Assembly (NCBI GenBank): GCA_020137815.1
Contig: CM035359.1
Span: 3,051,561-3,115,560, forward strand
DNA length: 64,000 nt
From: Hormiphora californensis
Lineage: Eukaryota; Ctenophora; Tentaculata; Cydippida; Pleurobrachiidae
Reading direction: 5' to 3'
Below the pieces are notes generated by a model, which had not been told where the DNA came from, did not search any database, and saw only the letters and a list, made by a program, of their open reading frames with translations. Below are positions 22,201 to 34,700 of the stretch, piece after piece. The position numbers and the translations under genes were made by a program. Every line of letters begins with the position of its first letter. Within the stretch, counting starts at the first letter, position 1.

Positions 22201-25200
22201 GATTCATTGTTAGATTTTGGCAAACTATTGAGATGTGCTTACTGAAAAAAGGATAACTTGATTTTCTCGTTTTTTGCGATTTTTTAACTTTTGACAGAAT
22301 TCTGATTGAAATGGCCAATCACGGCCATGCTAAAGTTGTTTATTGGACAATTTTCGACCAAAATCCAAGATTTCATGAAAATCCAATTACAGATCATTGA
22401 TTTATAGAAAGTTGAAAAAGGCAAAAAAGGCCAATTTTTACCATGAAAACAAAAATACACATTTTTTCTTGTCAATTTCCATCAGCAACTGGTACCCTAC
22501 CTATTTTTGCACGTAGAATCGATTGCCGGTGGAGTGGATCCTCTTTTAAATGATTGGAAAGCGGTCGAAATGCCATTTTTTGGAGGCCAAAAAACCGCCA
22601 AAAAATGGCATTTCGACCGCTTTCCAATCATTTAAAAGAGGATCCACTCCACCGGCAATCGATTCTACGTGCAAAAATAGGTAGGGTACCAGTTGCTGAT
22701 GGAAATTGACAAGAAAAAATGTGTATTTTTGTTTTCATGGTAAAAATTGGCCTTTTTTGCCTTTTTCAACTTTCTATAAATCAATGATCTGTAATTGGAT
22801 TTTCATGAAATCTTGGATTTTGGTCGAAAATTGTCCAATAAACAACTTTAGCATGGCCGTGATTGGCCATTTCAATCAGAATTCTGTCAAAAGTTAAAAA
22901 ATCGCAAAAAACGAGAAAATCAAGTTATCCTTTTTTCAGTAAGCACATCTCAATAGTTTGCCAAAATCTAACAATGAATCGGATATACATGAAATTTTGG
23001 GATCCCGTAGAAAAATGACCATTTTAACGATTGGCGCTATTGCCAACTTCCTATCTCAACGTTTTCAATGGTTAAAGGGCCAAAAACCTCAAAAAAATGA
23101 CAAAATTCCCATATTTGACAATTTTCCGGTCATTTTAGAGATTTCTCTCCACCGGCAATCGATTCCTCGTGCAAAAATAGGTCTTGTATACTTATTTTAT
23201 GTCAATCAGATATTTCATCAAACGGCAGTCAAGTAAGTTATGCACAAATTTGGACCAAAAACCAGTTTTTTCGATTTTGACAAAAATTTTTCCCGATAAC
23301 ATATACTTTTCTCACCGTGGGGATGTTCAGGAAGGCCTCCTGGGTCACCCCCAACAAAAGTTTGTTTTGTGGGCTCAACTTTGGGTTGACGATCCTTCTG
23401 GTGCACCGTGTACCATTTATAATTACATTATAAGTGGCCACGGCGTGCCTGGTGAAACTTCAACACGACCTAGCATGCTACGGGAAACTACCACTTGTAC
23501 GTGGGTCTACTATGCTAGTGCTACGGTAATCGTATCAACCACAGTGGGTTGATAATAGGAATAGGTCCTCAGGGCCGAGAACTCGACTGGGAAATACGAG
23601 TGCTTATAAGCAAACACTTGTGTTTGAATTTGTAAAATGTGTTACATGAATTTGTTTAGATTTACTTTTAATGGTTTGTATATTTATTGCGCTTCAGACT
23701 GGACAGCTGTAGAGAGAGAGGGATGGCCCTATGACCTGGAGGCAACACCTCTCCAGATAAAGACGAACTCCACACTGAGCAGTGATGCGTACAATTACAT
23801 CATGTTTTATTTGTACGACAGTGACAACAATGAAATCGGTGATATACGAGTGAAGTTCTCCTCGCCTAATGCAGTATTATATAAACTACTGCTCCAGCGG
23901 TTACACAGACCTGCCAGTGCAACCCCCGTTGGAGCTGGATAAGATATGGACGATCATCAAAACAGAGACCGCCCTCATCATCACATGTAATGATGTTGAG
24001 GTGCTGAACTACCTGTTCACAGATAGTTCAAAAAGCGACTGTGTTTCAAAGTGGGGCGGTGATGTGGAGCAGATCCAGTTTAGCAGTGCTGACACAGCAT
24101 CTGACTTCTACAGAGCAGGTAAGGGTCTAAATTAAATCTTAAAACCGACTTTGGCCATTTCGAATCACCCTAGTTAGTAAGTGGGCGACCCGCTATATTT
24201 AAACCTTGGCACCATTGCTACCTGTCTGCTTCACCTCAATCTCGCTCACACTAGGTGTCAATGTCACCAAATTTAAACCCGGGTTATTTATTGATTATAA
24301 TATAATCTCGCACAAAAAAAACGATGTTATACCTAATGAACTCACACATATTTTTATTCTGTTCCAGTCGAGTGCCCCGCCTTTACTGTTGACGGATCAA
24401 TACAAGGAAACTGGGCTGCTTCAACAATAGGAACAACTGCCACCATCGAATGTGCTGCAAACCATAACCTTGTGGGAAGTGCAATATTGACATGTCAGCA
24501 TGATCTATCATGGTCAAGTTATGTCAAGTGTGATCAAATTGGTAAGTTCATTTAGTAATTAATGCAATTTAAATTTCTTGAGTGGGTTACGTTTCGGTGA
24601 TAAGGTAGCTTACACGGGGGATTACGGGGGCCCGGATGAGACGCCCGTATAGATCGCCCGTACCAGTCCCCCGTACATTTGCTTTGCGCATTACGTTTCA
24701 TCGCACTTTCACCACAACAAAACACTCGCGCGTTACGCGCATGTGTTTTGTTGTGGTGAAAGTGTGGTGAAACGTAATGCGCAAAGCAAATGTACGGGGG
24801 ACTGGTACGGGCGATCTATACGGGCGTCTCATCCGGGCCCCCGTAATCCGCTGCCTAATTGAATTGTTCATACTTTCCGAGCACGAAACACAGCTTGTCC
24901 GGCGACTCAAGTAGCTAACTCTGCGAGGTTTTTAAACCGCTTTTTGTTAATATTTTTCGCTTTCAGTTTGTCCAGGTCTGACGATTGCTAACAGTGCACT
25001 CATCCAATACGAATCGGCGGAGATTGGAGATGTCACGACAGTTTCCTGTGCAGATTTCTTTGAGTTACAGGGTGAGAGCGTTCTTACTTGTAATGCTGTC
25101 TCTAGTACTGATGCAGAGTGGAGCAATGATGCGCCTATTTGTACCAAAGGTAATTTCTAACTTAGTCAGGGGATTACGGGGGCAGAAAAATATCCCGGAC

Positions 25201-28200
25201 CAACCGCCCGTACCAGCAGCCCGTACTCTCTTGCTCTCTCTCACTCACTAGCTGCATTCTGATTGGCTGCAATATGGTACAACATGTAAAATCCTGCCAG
25301 CGCCCAAGATGCACGTGCCAATGCGCCGCGCGTTACTATCTTGCTCTCTCTCACTCACTAGCTGCATTCTGATTGGCTGTTATCTATCACATGTGCGCAG
25401 TCACAGGCTACCCCTGTGCACTAGGTCTTATCACGTGACCTTTCATTATTGTGCAAAGCAGATGTACGGGCTGCTGGTACGGGCGTCTGGTATGGGCATC
25501 TCATCCGGGCCCCCGTAATCCTGCCTTATCCCCCATTGTGTTCACGGCAAAACGATTATCGGATGGATAGAAACTAGTCAAATTAAGCATCACTTTTTAC
25601 ACTATTCAGGTTGCCCTGAGTTTTCCATCACCAACTCTGGTTCCTGGGGCCCAATCCAAAATGACGGAGATACCCTGACTGTTACCTGTTCCCGTGATGG
25701 GGATATTCTAAATCTGGTAGGGGATGAGGTCGTTACCTGCAGTTTCTCAGCGGGTACTAAAAAGTACACCACTTCAGACTTGCCTACTTGTGAATTCAAC
25801 AATCGTAGTAAGTCTTCAACATCCAAATTAAGTTGGGATAAAAATGACATATCACACAACAACTGATAAAACGACTAATTATAAATGACAAGGACATCAG
25901 ACTCCCAACTCATTGGACAAACTCCCCTCAGGCTATAAGCATACTGATCGTGATGATCATAATCAGGTCAGTGTGCGGAGATTTTGATGGTCACCATCAA
26001 AGAAGCGCACACACTGATGGTTATCATCATGATGGAGGCTTGATGCATCATGATGTTCTCAAACCATAGTGTGTTCACGTTTGATCATCATAAACCATAG
26101 TGTGCGCACGTTTGATCATCATAAACCATGCTCAACTTGCCTTTTGATCATGATCATCAATGATGATTCATCATGACCAGTGTGCTCAGCATGATGATGC
26201 TATCTCCCCCTTGCCTAGTCGCGCGCTCTGAGAGGCTGTTGCATATCACGTGACCTGTACAACAGCCTCTCAGTGCGCGCGATTCGTACCACGTGGTACA
26301 TATCACATGACTACAGTGCAGCCCTCCATAAGAATAAGATCAGAACGTGCGCACACTAGGTGTTGATGATCATCATCCAACTTAAGGCTATAAGCATACT
26401 GATCGTGATGATCATAATCAGGTCAGTGTGCGGACGTTTTGATGGTCACCATCAAAGGAGCGCACACACTGATGGTTTAACCATTGGTTATCATCATGAT
26501 GGAGGCTTGATGCATCATGATGTTCTCAAACCATAGTGTGTTCACGTTTGATCATCATGAACCATAGTGTGCTCACGTTTGATCATCATAAACCATGCTC
26601 AACTTGCTGGAACTTGCCTTTTGATCATGATCATCATGACCAGTGTGCTCAGCATGATGATGCTATCTCCCGGGAGCTCCCCCTTGCCTAGTCGCGCGCT
26701 CTGAGAGGCTGTTGCATATCACGTGACCTGTACAACAGCCTCTCGCGCGCGCGAAGTCGTACCACGTGGTACATATCACATGACTACAGTGCAGCCCTCC
26801 ACAAGAATAAGATCAAAACCTGCGCACACTAGGTGTTGATGATCATCATCCAACTTAAGAGACGGCTCCAGGGCCAGCTCTTACGTGATGATCATAATGT
26901 TCCGCACACTGTAGTTTTTTGCAGATGATGATGATCAAAACCATGAGCACACTTCATCTTTTTAACTGATTATGATCATCACGATCAGTATGCTTATAGC
27001 CTAAGAGACGGCTCCAGGGCCAGCTCTTACGTGATGATCATAATGTTCCGCACACTGCAGTTTTTTGCAGATGATGATGATCAAAACCATGAGCACACTT
27101 CATCTTTTTAACTGATTATGATCATCACGATCAGTATGCTTATAGCCTCACACAGCTCATATCACGTCATATCTCTGCATAACATAGATCATCTGAATTA
27201 GCAACCTCAGCTTATACCACCCTAAACCACTTCTCTCTCTTTGACGGCGACAGAGCATATATGCTACAGTCTATTCTAGGCGGCCTGGAAGTCCTTATGT
27301 TTTATCTAGGTGGCCCATATTTTGTCACAAGCTAGTTTTAGGGATTATGAACCTAAAACCACGTCCAGATCAGCTCAGAAAATCAAGAAAAAATTTTTAT
27401 AGCCCTTCTAAGGAGGCTAATTTCGGCCTTTTTTTAAAAACATTTCTCATTTTTTTGTTTTTTGGGGGCACAACTAATCCTTTGAAGGAATAAAAGTGCT
27501 CGTCATAACCGACCGAATGCAAAAAGCCGCATCAAAAAATATTGAAAATTGAATGAGTTATTAACATTTAAGGGGCCGTATCATATATGATACTATCGCC
27601 CGTAAGGGAATTCTAGTAACAAATCTAAATTGTACAAGTTTGTGGGTGCTATGGCATAAATTTATGCTTTCATGTGGTATGTAGCTACAAGTTCTACAAT
27701 CGTGAACGGTTTTTACCAGGAAAAGAACCCAAATTAGAGATTTGTATCATATATGATACTATCGTCCAAAGGGTAAATTCTCCTAAAACATACATAATTC
27801 GGGCTAGAAAAGGAGCTAAGAGACAAATCAGGGCACTAAAATGTGTAGAATCATCGCATTAGTGGGGGTAGAGCACATATTTAGGTCGCTATCTGGATCC
27901 CTAATTGAGATAATTGGATAATTAGCTAATTATCTGTCCCGTGCATGCTAATTATTCATGAAACTTTGCTCTGGGAAGGAGTTATGAGACAAATGGGGGC
28001 ACTAAAATGTGTAGAATCATTACATTAGTGGGGGTAGAGCACATATTTAGGTCGCTATCTGGATCCATAATTGAGATAATTGGATAATTAGCTAATTAGT
28101 TGCCCTGGAGCGCTAATAAATGAGACTAGGCGGAGTATCCAAGACAAGTGAGGGCACTAAAATGTGTAAAATCATCGCCTTAGCGGGGGTAGAGCACATA

Positions 28201-30128
28201 GCTGAGTTTCTATTCCCACTCCTAATTGAAATAATTGGATAATTAGCTAATTGACGGTTGCACACCGTCCACTTTTCACCAAATCCCGTCGTTTCTAGGT
28301 AATCCTGAGCTCTTTTGCTCAATCTAAGGATCTTCTGACAACCCCTAACCCCATTTGTATCACCTTTGACTCGTTTTACACAATAGTATAGCACTCGATA
28401 CAACCCTAGACACTGCCTTCAGCTCTTTAGAACCCTCTTGCTCCATCCTAGACCTCTCATACATCCAAGATCCAACTACAATCCTATAGAATTTTTATAT
28501 CCTATTGCTCCTACAACACGTTCAACCTCTAATGTACTACAGTTTCCCATATTTATTGTTTGGACACACGGTTATAGGGGTTTAGGGATATTAGGGGATG
28601 TCAGAAGATCCTTAGATTGAACAAAAGAGCTCAGGATTACCTAGAAACCACGGGATTTGGTGAAAAGTGGACGGTGTGCAACCTTCAATTAGCTAATTAT
28701 CCAATTATCTCATTTAGGAGTTGGAATAGAAACTCAGCTATGTGCTCTACCTCCACTAAGGCGATGATTTTACACATTTTAGTGCCCCTACTTGTCTTGG
28801 ATACTCCACAAAGTCTCATTTATTAGCGCTCCAGGGCAACTAATTAGCTAATTATCCAATTATCTCAATTATGGATCCAGATAGCGACCTAAATATGTGC
28901 TCTACCCCCACTAATGTAATGATTCTACACATTTTAGTGCCCCCATTTGTCTCATAACTCCTTCCCAGAGCAAAGTTTTATGAATAATTAGCACGCACCG
29001 GACAGATAATTAGCTAATTATGCAATTATCTCAATTAGGGGTCCAGATAGCGACCTAAATATGTGCTCTACCACCACTAATGCGATGATTCTACACATTT
29101 TAGTGCCCCCATTTGTCTCTTAGCTCCTTTTCTAGCCCGAATTATGTATGTTTTAGGAGAATTTACCCTTTGGACGATAGTATCATATATGATACAAATC
29201 TCTAATTTGGGTTCTTTTCCTGGTAAAAACCGTTCACGAATGTAGAACTTGTAGCTACAAACCTCATGAAAGCATGAATTTATGCCATAACACCCACAAA
29301 CTTGTACAATTTAGATTTGTTACTAGAATTCCCTAACGGGCGATAGTATCATATATGCTACAGTGGGCCCAGCAAAAACTACATGTCGGAATTACAAATT
29401 TCCTTTTCGAGGCGTTTTGTGTTGATAACATCTACTTATAAACGAAAAATTAGACAATTCTATCGAGCCAATCCTTCTCGCCGTCAAAGGGTTAACTGAA
29501 TTTAACGAAGATATTTCCTTGATCAAACCCTTTCGAAGAGAGAGTGGGAGGAGCAATGCAAGTGCAACCTATTTCCAATATTATAGATTTGACTTCAGAC
29601 TCAGTGATCTAAACCGCCTGGGAGTGGTGCAAAAACTCTCGGAAGCCAGATTATATATACAAGCGTCTGGCTGGCTTGTACTCGGTTAAGTCGAAACAAA
29701 GCTATAATGACGCCATTAGATACATTAGATTACGATTATCATTTTGCATCCTCAAATCAGTACTCATTCAAATTCGAGGCTACCGAGGGTCTCTACCATT
29801 CTATCCTGATCTAATAGATATGAATCTAGTACCTTTATTCCTTTTATAAATCACGTTATTAGTATAACCTATTTCTATATATTTTGCGAGATGTTGTATA
29901 ACATGACATTATAAATTTGTTCTATCTTTTCTTTATTAAATACTTTCACGTATTACTGTCATTTCTTATTAGTGCCATTGATACTTTGTTATTACGTGTG
30001 TTGACAACATTTTTTGAATAATAATCACCTCTTTTGTAGGATTCTATCACGTAGTCTATAGGCGTCAGTGCCAGTTTGGGACATATGGCTCCTCCAAACT
30101 CGCTGGCGATTGTGTTGAAGTTGAGTAG
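19208..30128 (+). CDS. Secreted protein with a duplicated N-terminal domain and three sushi (CCP) domains
   Basis: Exons: 19208-19262 (signal peptide MIRLLLFTAALCGSIVLA), 20047-21748 (interrupted by an element at 20216-21493), 23698-24118, 24368-24541, 24967-25149, 25610-25807 and 30040-30128 (stop TAG). Every internal border is phase 1, as is usual for shuffled extracellular modules. Exons 2 and 3 encode two copies of a roughly 140-residue domain (DWTAV..., then ITCN..VEVLNYLF, SKWGGDV, SDFYRA) that I cannot name; it has beta-rich, lectin-like character. Exons 4-6 each encode one sushi domain with four cysteines and a Trp or aromatic near the last Cys. The last exon adds a short Cys-containing tail. 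Exon 3 is 421 nt, one base out of phase with the rest, so it is frameshifted, differently spliced or mis-sequenced. Likely extracellular recognition or adhesion. Confidence 0.8.
19302..19373. repeat. Short inverted repeat in intron 1 of the sushi gene
   Basis: CACAGCATCTGGT at the left pairs with ACCAGATGCTGTG at the right, with GTGATA/TATCAC next inside: a 72-bp hairpin. Confidence 0.8.
19779..19872. repeat. Perfect short palindrome in intron 1 of the sushi gene
   Basis: AATCTGGCGCTCTGA and CTCGTCTTACCGTTTTTCAC are mirrored on the other side of a tiny centre near 19822, giving a near-perfect 94-bp hairpin. Confidence 0.85.
20216..21493. mobile_element. TTAA-flanked foldback element (1278 bp) inside a coding exon
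   Basis: The arms are near-perfect reverse complements of about 630 bp each (GGGTACACCTCGGC... / ...GCCGAGGTGTACCC), with a loop of about 27 nt near 20855. TTAA lies at 20212-20215 and again at 21494-21497. A TTAA target duplication is typical of piggyBac and Kolobok transposons. No transposase is encoded. Leaving the element and one TTAA out of account, exon 2 of the sushi gene reads through in frame. Confidence 0.9.
21771..23410. mobile_element. 1.64-kb near-perfect palindromic foldback, TACC-flanked
   Basis: CACGGTGCACCAGAAGG at the left and CCTTCTGGTGCACCGTG at the right end two arms of about 810 bp with only rare mismatches. The centre, near 22590, has an unpaired spacer of under 20 nt. 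TACC flanks both ends (21767-21770, 23411-23414), suggesting a 4-bp target duplication. It lies in the intron between the two homologous exons of the sushi gene. Frames inside it occur in mirrored pairs and are not genes. Confidence 0.85.
24619..24849. mobile_element. Palindromic MITE, copy 1 (231 bp)
   Basis: GGATTACGGGGGCCCGG... is matched by ...CCGGGCCCCCGTAATCC, and the arms pair almost perfectly to a centre near 24730. It lies in the intron between sushi exons 1 and 2 of the gene. No target duplication recognised. Confidence 0.85.
25171..25521. mobile_element. Palindromic MITE, copy 2, diverged (351 bp)
   Basis: This has the same GGATTACGGGGGC / GCCCCCGTAATCC termini and the same inner 'cgcccgtaccagcagcccgtac' type arms as copy 1, with a longer, different middle. 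It lies in the next intron of the sushi gene. Confidence 0.8.
25931..27147. mobile_element. Harbinger-like MITE H with a second copy inserted in itself
   Basis: GGCTATAAGCATACTGATCG at the left is mirrored by CGATCAGTATGCTTATAGCC at the right. The outer copy is flanked by TCA (25928-25930, 27148-27150). A complete inner copy occupies 26386-27001 and is flanked by TAA (26383-26385, 27002-27004), giving the order left-left-right-right. Three-base TNA duplications and a GG terminus fit the PIF/Harbinger pattern. Left halves are about 455-475 bp and right halves about 145 bp; only the terminal repeats are inverted. Confidence 0.85.
26220..26282. repeat. Inverted repeat within element H
   Basis: GAGAGGCTGTTG...CAACAGCCTCTC with flanking GCGC-rich bases; repeated in the inner copy at 26696-26752. 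Confidence 0.75.
27237..29491. mobile_element. Foldback element F, copy 1 (2.25 kb)
   Basis: The right end GCCGTCAAAGGG is followed by TTAA (29492-29495). The left end, TCTTTGACGGCG, is degenerate. Arms of about 0.8 kb pair from 27566 to 28345 and 28590 to 29355 around a loop of roughly 245 nt. The extreme ends differ from each other beyond the terminal repeat. A second copy in reverse orientation is at 53159-61544. No long coding frame. Confidence 0.8.
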
Positions 30129-31762
30129 TCATGTTCACGAAACGTGGTGAACAGATCAAATTGATCAATCACACAACCGGCAGAGAGATGAATCAAGGAT
30201 GCACGTGCAGTTTAAGGCTCAAGCTGGCAGGTTGCCAGGGTCCCTCTAGGGACAACACGTGCAAAAGGCCATTTCCAGGAATTTTGTGCCATATTTGGTT
30301 AAAAAAACGGGACATGGGATTTCCCTATTTGCTTTAATAATAGTATGATAGATTTGACTTCAGTGTCAATTTTGACCCACTTCCTGTTGACAGACAAACT
30401 TCTCTGGTATTTTCCAGTGTAATAAGATCAATTTGTTTTTGCGACAAAGGCAAAAGCGGATGCAAATCGGTCCAGTGGATCGCGTGCAACATCCCTTGAA
30501 AGAAACGACCCTTTTTTGGGGGGTGGAGCGGACACCTGTGTGCGGATGTCGCGCCAGGTGTCTATGTCACCAATCTCATATAGCCAAAAAATGGTTATGC
30601 GCAAACCTAATTATCCAATTATCTAATTAACCAGATGAGATAGAGACTAGATTTGTCTCTACTCTCTAGAGACAAATCTAGAGAGTAGAGACAAATCTAG
30701 TCTCTATCTCAGTGCCAATTTTTTTTGGTGGTTCTAGGGACCTATTGGAGTGCCCTATAAGAAGTAGAATCACATTTAGATCAATTATTTTTTCTCTCAT
30801 GCATCATATGACTGGCCTAAAATGTAATTTGCCATGCTAAGCTACCGCTACGCAGTCTGTCTGTTTAGTTCGGTTGCCGAACTTCGGAATGCAGTCTGGC
30901 GCCGCGACCCATCTGAGCGCACTGTTGAGATTCAATGAGAATCAAATGGGCCATGAATGTAAGTGTGTATAAGAGTGAATGTGAGTGTGTATGTAACGCG
31001 CGAAGTCCACATTGGGTAATTGACGTAGCGCGCCAGAAAACAACTTTTGTTTCTACGCGGCCCAATACTTCAGCTCAATGTTGCGCGCGTTTCGACTGTC
31101 ATCTAAAAAAAATGATATGCAAAGTTTTTGACAAAAATCCTGTTTTTTTTGGAAAACGTTAAAATCTTGGCATGCGCTGCAGACCCCAAGTGCGCGCGTT
31201 TTCCACGGCTTCTAGGGGCCTGGGGGTTGGTACGCGCGGTAGACCCCCTTTGAGACACGACATAACTTTGCGGTGGAGATTTTGGCGGGCGCTATATCTC
31301 CGGCACCTGAAGTCCGTTTGACAAAATTCCAACGCCAGTCGATAGCCCTTGATGTCTTCTACCTCCCTGTTTTTAATTGAAGTTAATTGGCCTTAATTGG
31401 CCAGAGTTATGGCCAGTCAAAGTTTTCGCGCGTTACGTCCAAATGTCGCTTGCGCGGCTCGTTTTTTATTATTCACTGCGAATATTTCCGAGTTACGTTG
31501 ACGTTTGACGTCATATCTCTCTCATTTCTTCATCAATTTCGACGTTCTAAAGCTTGCTAGATAGGAAATTGTCAGCTCTTTCCAACGGTTCTAAGAACGT
31601 GAAGATTGAACGTAAACTCGTGGAGATATGGTTTAAAACGTCACAAAGTTGATTAAATGACGCCGCGGCGCGTATTTAAGCGATATTTTTTCTTTTCGTC
31701 CCAGCTTGGCCCAGCTTTTGACTTCGTTACAGCTTTAAAGTCGACCCGTGGACACTTTTAAA
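30129..31762. other. Gene-free stretch with one strong hairpin
   Basis: A palindrome at about 30640-30712 is built from 'gatagagactagatttgtct' and its reverse complement, with internal 'ctctctagagac' repeats. The rest (30.7-31.7 kb) is GC-variable with repeated 'gcgcgttacgtc' words and no supported coding frame. Confidence 0.5.
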
Positions 31763-34700
31763 ATGTCTTTAGGACACCTGAAGATGACATATGAGAGAGC
31801 AGTGGGCCGGGTGACCTCTCACAGTACGTTGAGAGTACGTAATACCTTGCTGCCACCACTAGGGTTCACTCACTTTACACTTTAGGTTGTTCGAAGCTGT
31901 AGAAGATCAGATCCTCTACTGCAACAGGGTCATCGCCTCGTGCGAACACCCTTCAGGTGTATCTCTCAGCCAGTCCAGCACTGAGTTGTTGTTCCTCCTA
32001 CTGTAACCTTGAACAGGAGGTTCATCCGGGATTTCCTTGAAGTGCTTCGTAAGGGCCCGTTTGAAACTTTCGAACTTGTCAATGCGGCTGAGCTCTGCTG
32101 GGATACTGTTCCACAGCTTTGGTCCTATGACCGCAAAGGACTCGTCATAGAGTGTTTGGTTTGCACTCGATCCTGTCTTCGTCATTGGTGGTACGACTGC
32201 CTTGATCCCTGTCCGACCTTTGTTGTGTAGCTTTATCGGGTATCCTTACCATTCAATTTTCATCCTTGAATAACTGTAACATAATACTATAATACTATAA
32301 TATAATACTAAATTCCAATTTCAAAGTAGCTATTGGATGACAAAAGCTTCGATAATCGATATGAATGTGATGAGCACAAGGTGTGGTCAGTGGTGTGGAA
32401 GATACCATCTAAGAAGATACCAAGATCGTTGATCGTTGCTTTGATGCTCCTGATCTTCAATGCGATCAATTGGAGTTTTACTACTCTCTTTAAAACTGTA
32501 AGTTGAATTCCTTGATTTATTCACCTCATCTCTTTCTCTATCTCTCTAGATCTCTCTTTAGACCTCTCTCTAGACCTCTCTCTAGATCTCTCCCTAGATC
32601 TCTCCCTAGATCTCTCCATGTCCATCTCCATCTCTAGATCTCCATCTGTAGATCTCCATCTGTAGATCTCCATCTGTAGATCTCCATCTGTAGATCTCCA
32701 TCTGTAGATCTCCATCTGTAGATCTCCATCTGTAGATCTCCATCTGTAGATCTCCATCTGTAGATCTCCATCTGTAGATCTCCATCTGTAGATCTCCATC
32801 TGTAGATCTCCATCTGTAGATCTCCATCTGTAGATCTCCATCTGTAGATCTCCATCTGTAGATCTCCATCTCTAGATCTCCATCTCTAGATCTCAATCTC
32901 TAGATCTCAATCTCTAGATCTCCATCTCTAGATCTCCATCTGTAGATCTCCATCTCTAGATCTCCATCTCTAGATCTCCATCTCTAGATCTCCATCTCTA
33001 GATCTCCATCTCTAGATCTCCATCTCTAGATCTCCATCTCTAGATGTCTATCTCCATCTCCACCTGGCTGTGTAGTTCCTGATGGTGGGAGGGGAGGGGG
33101 AGCTACCATACTCTCGTTTTTTAAGAAACGCTTTAGTAAGAAACTTTTTTATAAGAAACTTTTCAAATGTAAATCACACAATTCAGAGACACCACAACAA
33201 AATAGAACACCCCTAATTTGTTTAGTTTCTTGATAAAGGAGAAATTCTTTTAGTTTTTGAATTGCCTACACCTGTAGTTTCCTAGAAAAAAAGTTTCTTA
33301 TTTAAAAGTTTCTTGAAATATACGAGCTTGATTAACGAGAGTAAGGTATTCTCCTAGTGCCGGCGATATCGCTTCGCAGTTCGCGATAGTCCCCTGTAGG
33401 CTTGCCGTTGGAAAGCCCAGTACAGGCACTCCGTAGATAGATAGATAGATCTCCATCTCTATCTCTCTCTCTGGACCCCAACTAATCAACATATGGACCC
33501 CTTACAACCCACGTCTGAGCCCTTTTACCTCAGATCCCTGCTAACCCACCTCTGAATCCCTTCTAGCTCAACTCTAGACCCGCCTTTGAACCCCCTCTGA
33601 TAGTTTTATCAAATGTTAGTAACAAAATACTCTCTCAGATTCCGTTCCGGAAACCAAATTACTGGGTCAAGATACTATTACTGGGCTAACGTACTATGAG
33701 CTAAACAACTGAGTAAGGGAACCGTTCACAGCCGCTTCTCATCGCCAACATATCTTTATTGATGGATTCACACTTCACAGACCCTAGTAAGTGGTTCTAG
33801 TCTAGAACTGGGTTAGTATGGATCCACCTCTGAACCCCTACTAAGCAACATACATGGACCCCTTCTAACCCACCTCGGAGTCCTTTTACCTCAGCAGTCA
33901 GCTCCCTACTAACTCCCGCTGAAACCTCTCTATTATATCTCACCTCTGGACTCTTCTAACCCACCTTTGAAGCCCCTTCTAACCCAACTCTGAACCTCTC
34001 CTAAATCAACTCTTAATCCCTTTTAAACCACCTCTCGACCCCTACTAATTACTACCCCACTCCTCGAACCCTTCTAACCCACCCTTCAACCCCTTCTAAC
34101 AAATCTCTCAGCTCCCTAATAACCCACCTCCGGACCCCTTCTAACTTACCTCTCGGCCCCTTTTTAACCACCTTTTGAACACTTTTAACCCAACTCTAGT
34201 ACTAGTAGAGTCGATAACTACATCGACCTCTCCCAATTGTTCCAGTTTTTGTCACATCTGTTTGGAGCCTCGACACGACCTCTAAACAGATGTTACTTTT
34301 TCATAAACTGTTTTCATCTTGGTGTAATCAGCAGTTGAAATGTTGCTAATCATAACAAAAACCTGACTAAATTTTTTCAACTTGGGGTAAAACCATGGGT
34401 GTCAAAAGTTAGCTCTACGTCCCCTGAGTAACCATCCGGAGACTCTAAAAGATATTTCAAGCCGTTCTCCTGTAATCATTAATCCCGGTAGAGCACATAT
34501 TTGAGTATGGACGTACGTACAATTGCCTACAACCTCAACTTTAATGTATAACGTTAATGTGCGTCTCTGTCTTTTCTCCCCCTTGATAGTAGAGTCGATA
34601 ACTACATCGACCTCTCCCAATTGTTCCAGTTTTTGTCACATCAGTTAGGAGCCTCGACACGACCTCTAAACAGGTGTTACTTTTTCACAAACTGTTTTCA

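Noticed and set aside
32521-32896. Frames open in all three minus phases
   Set aside because: A 14-bp satellite without stop codons in any phase explains them.
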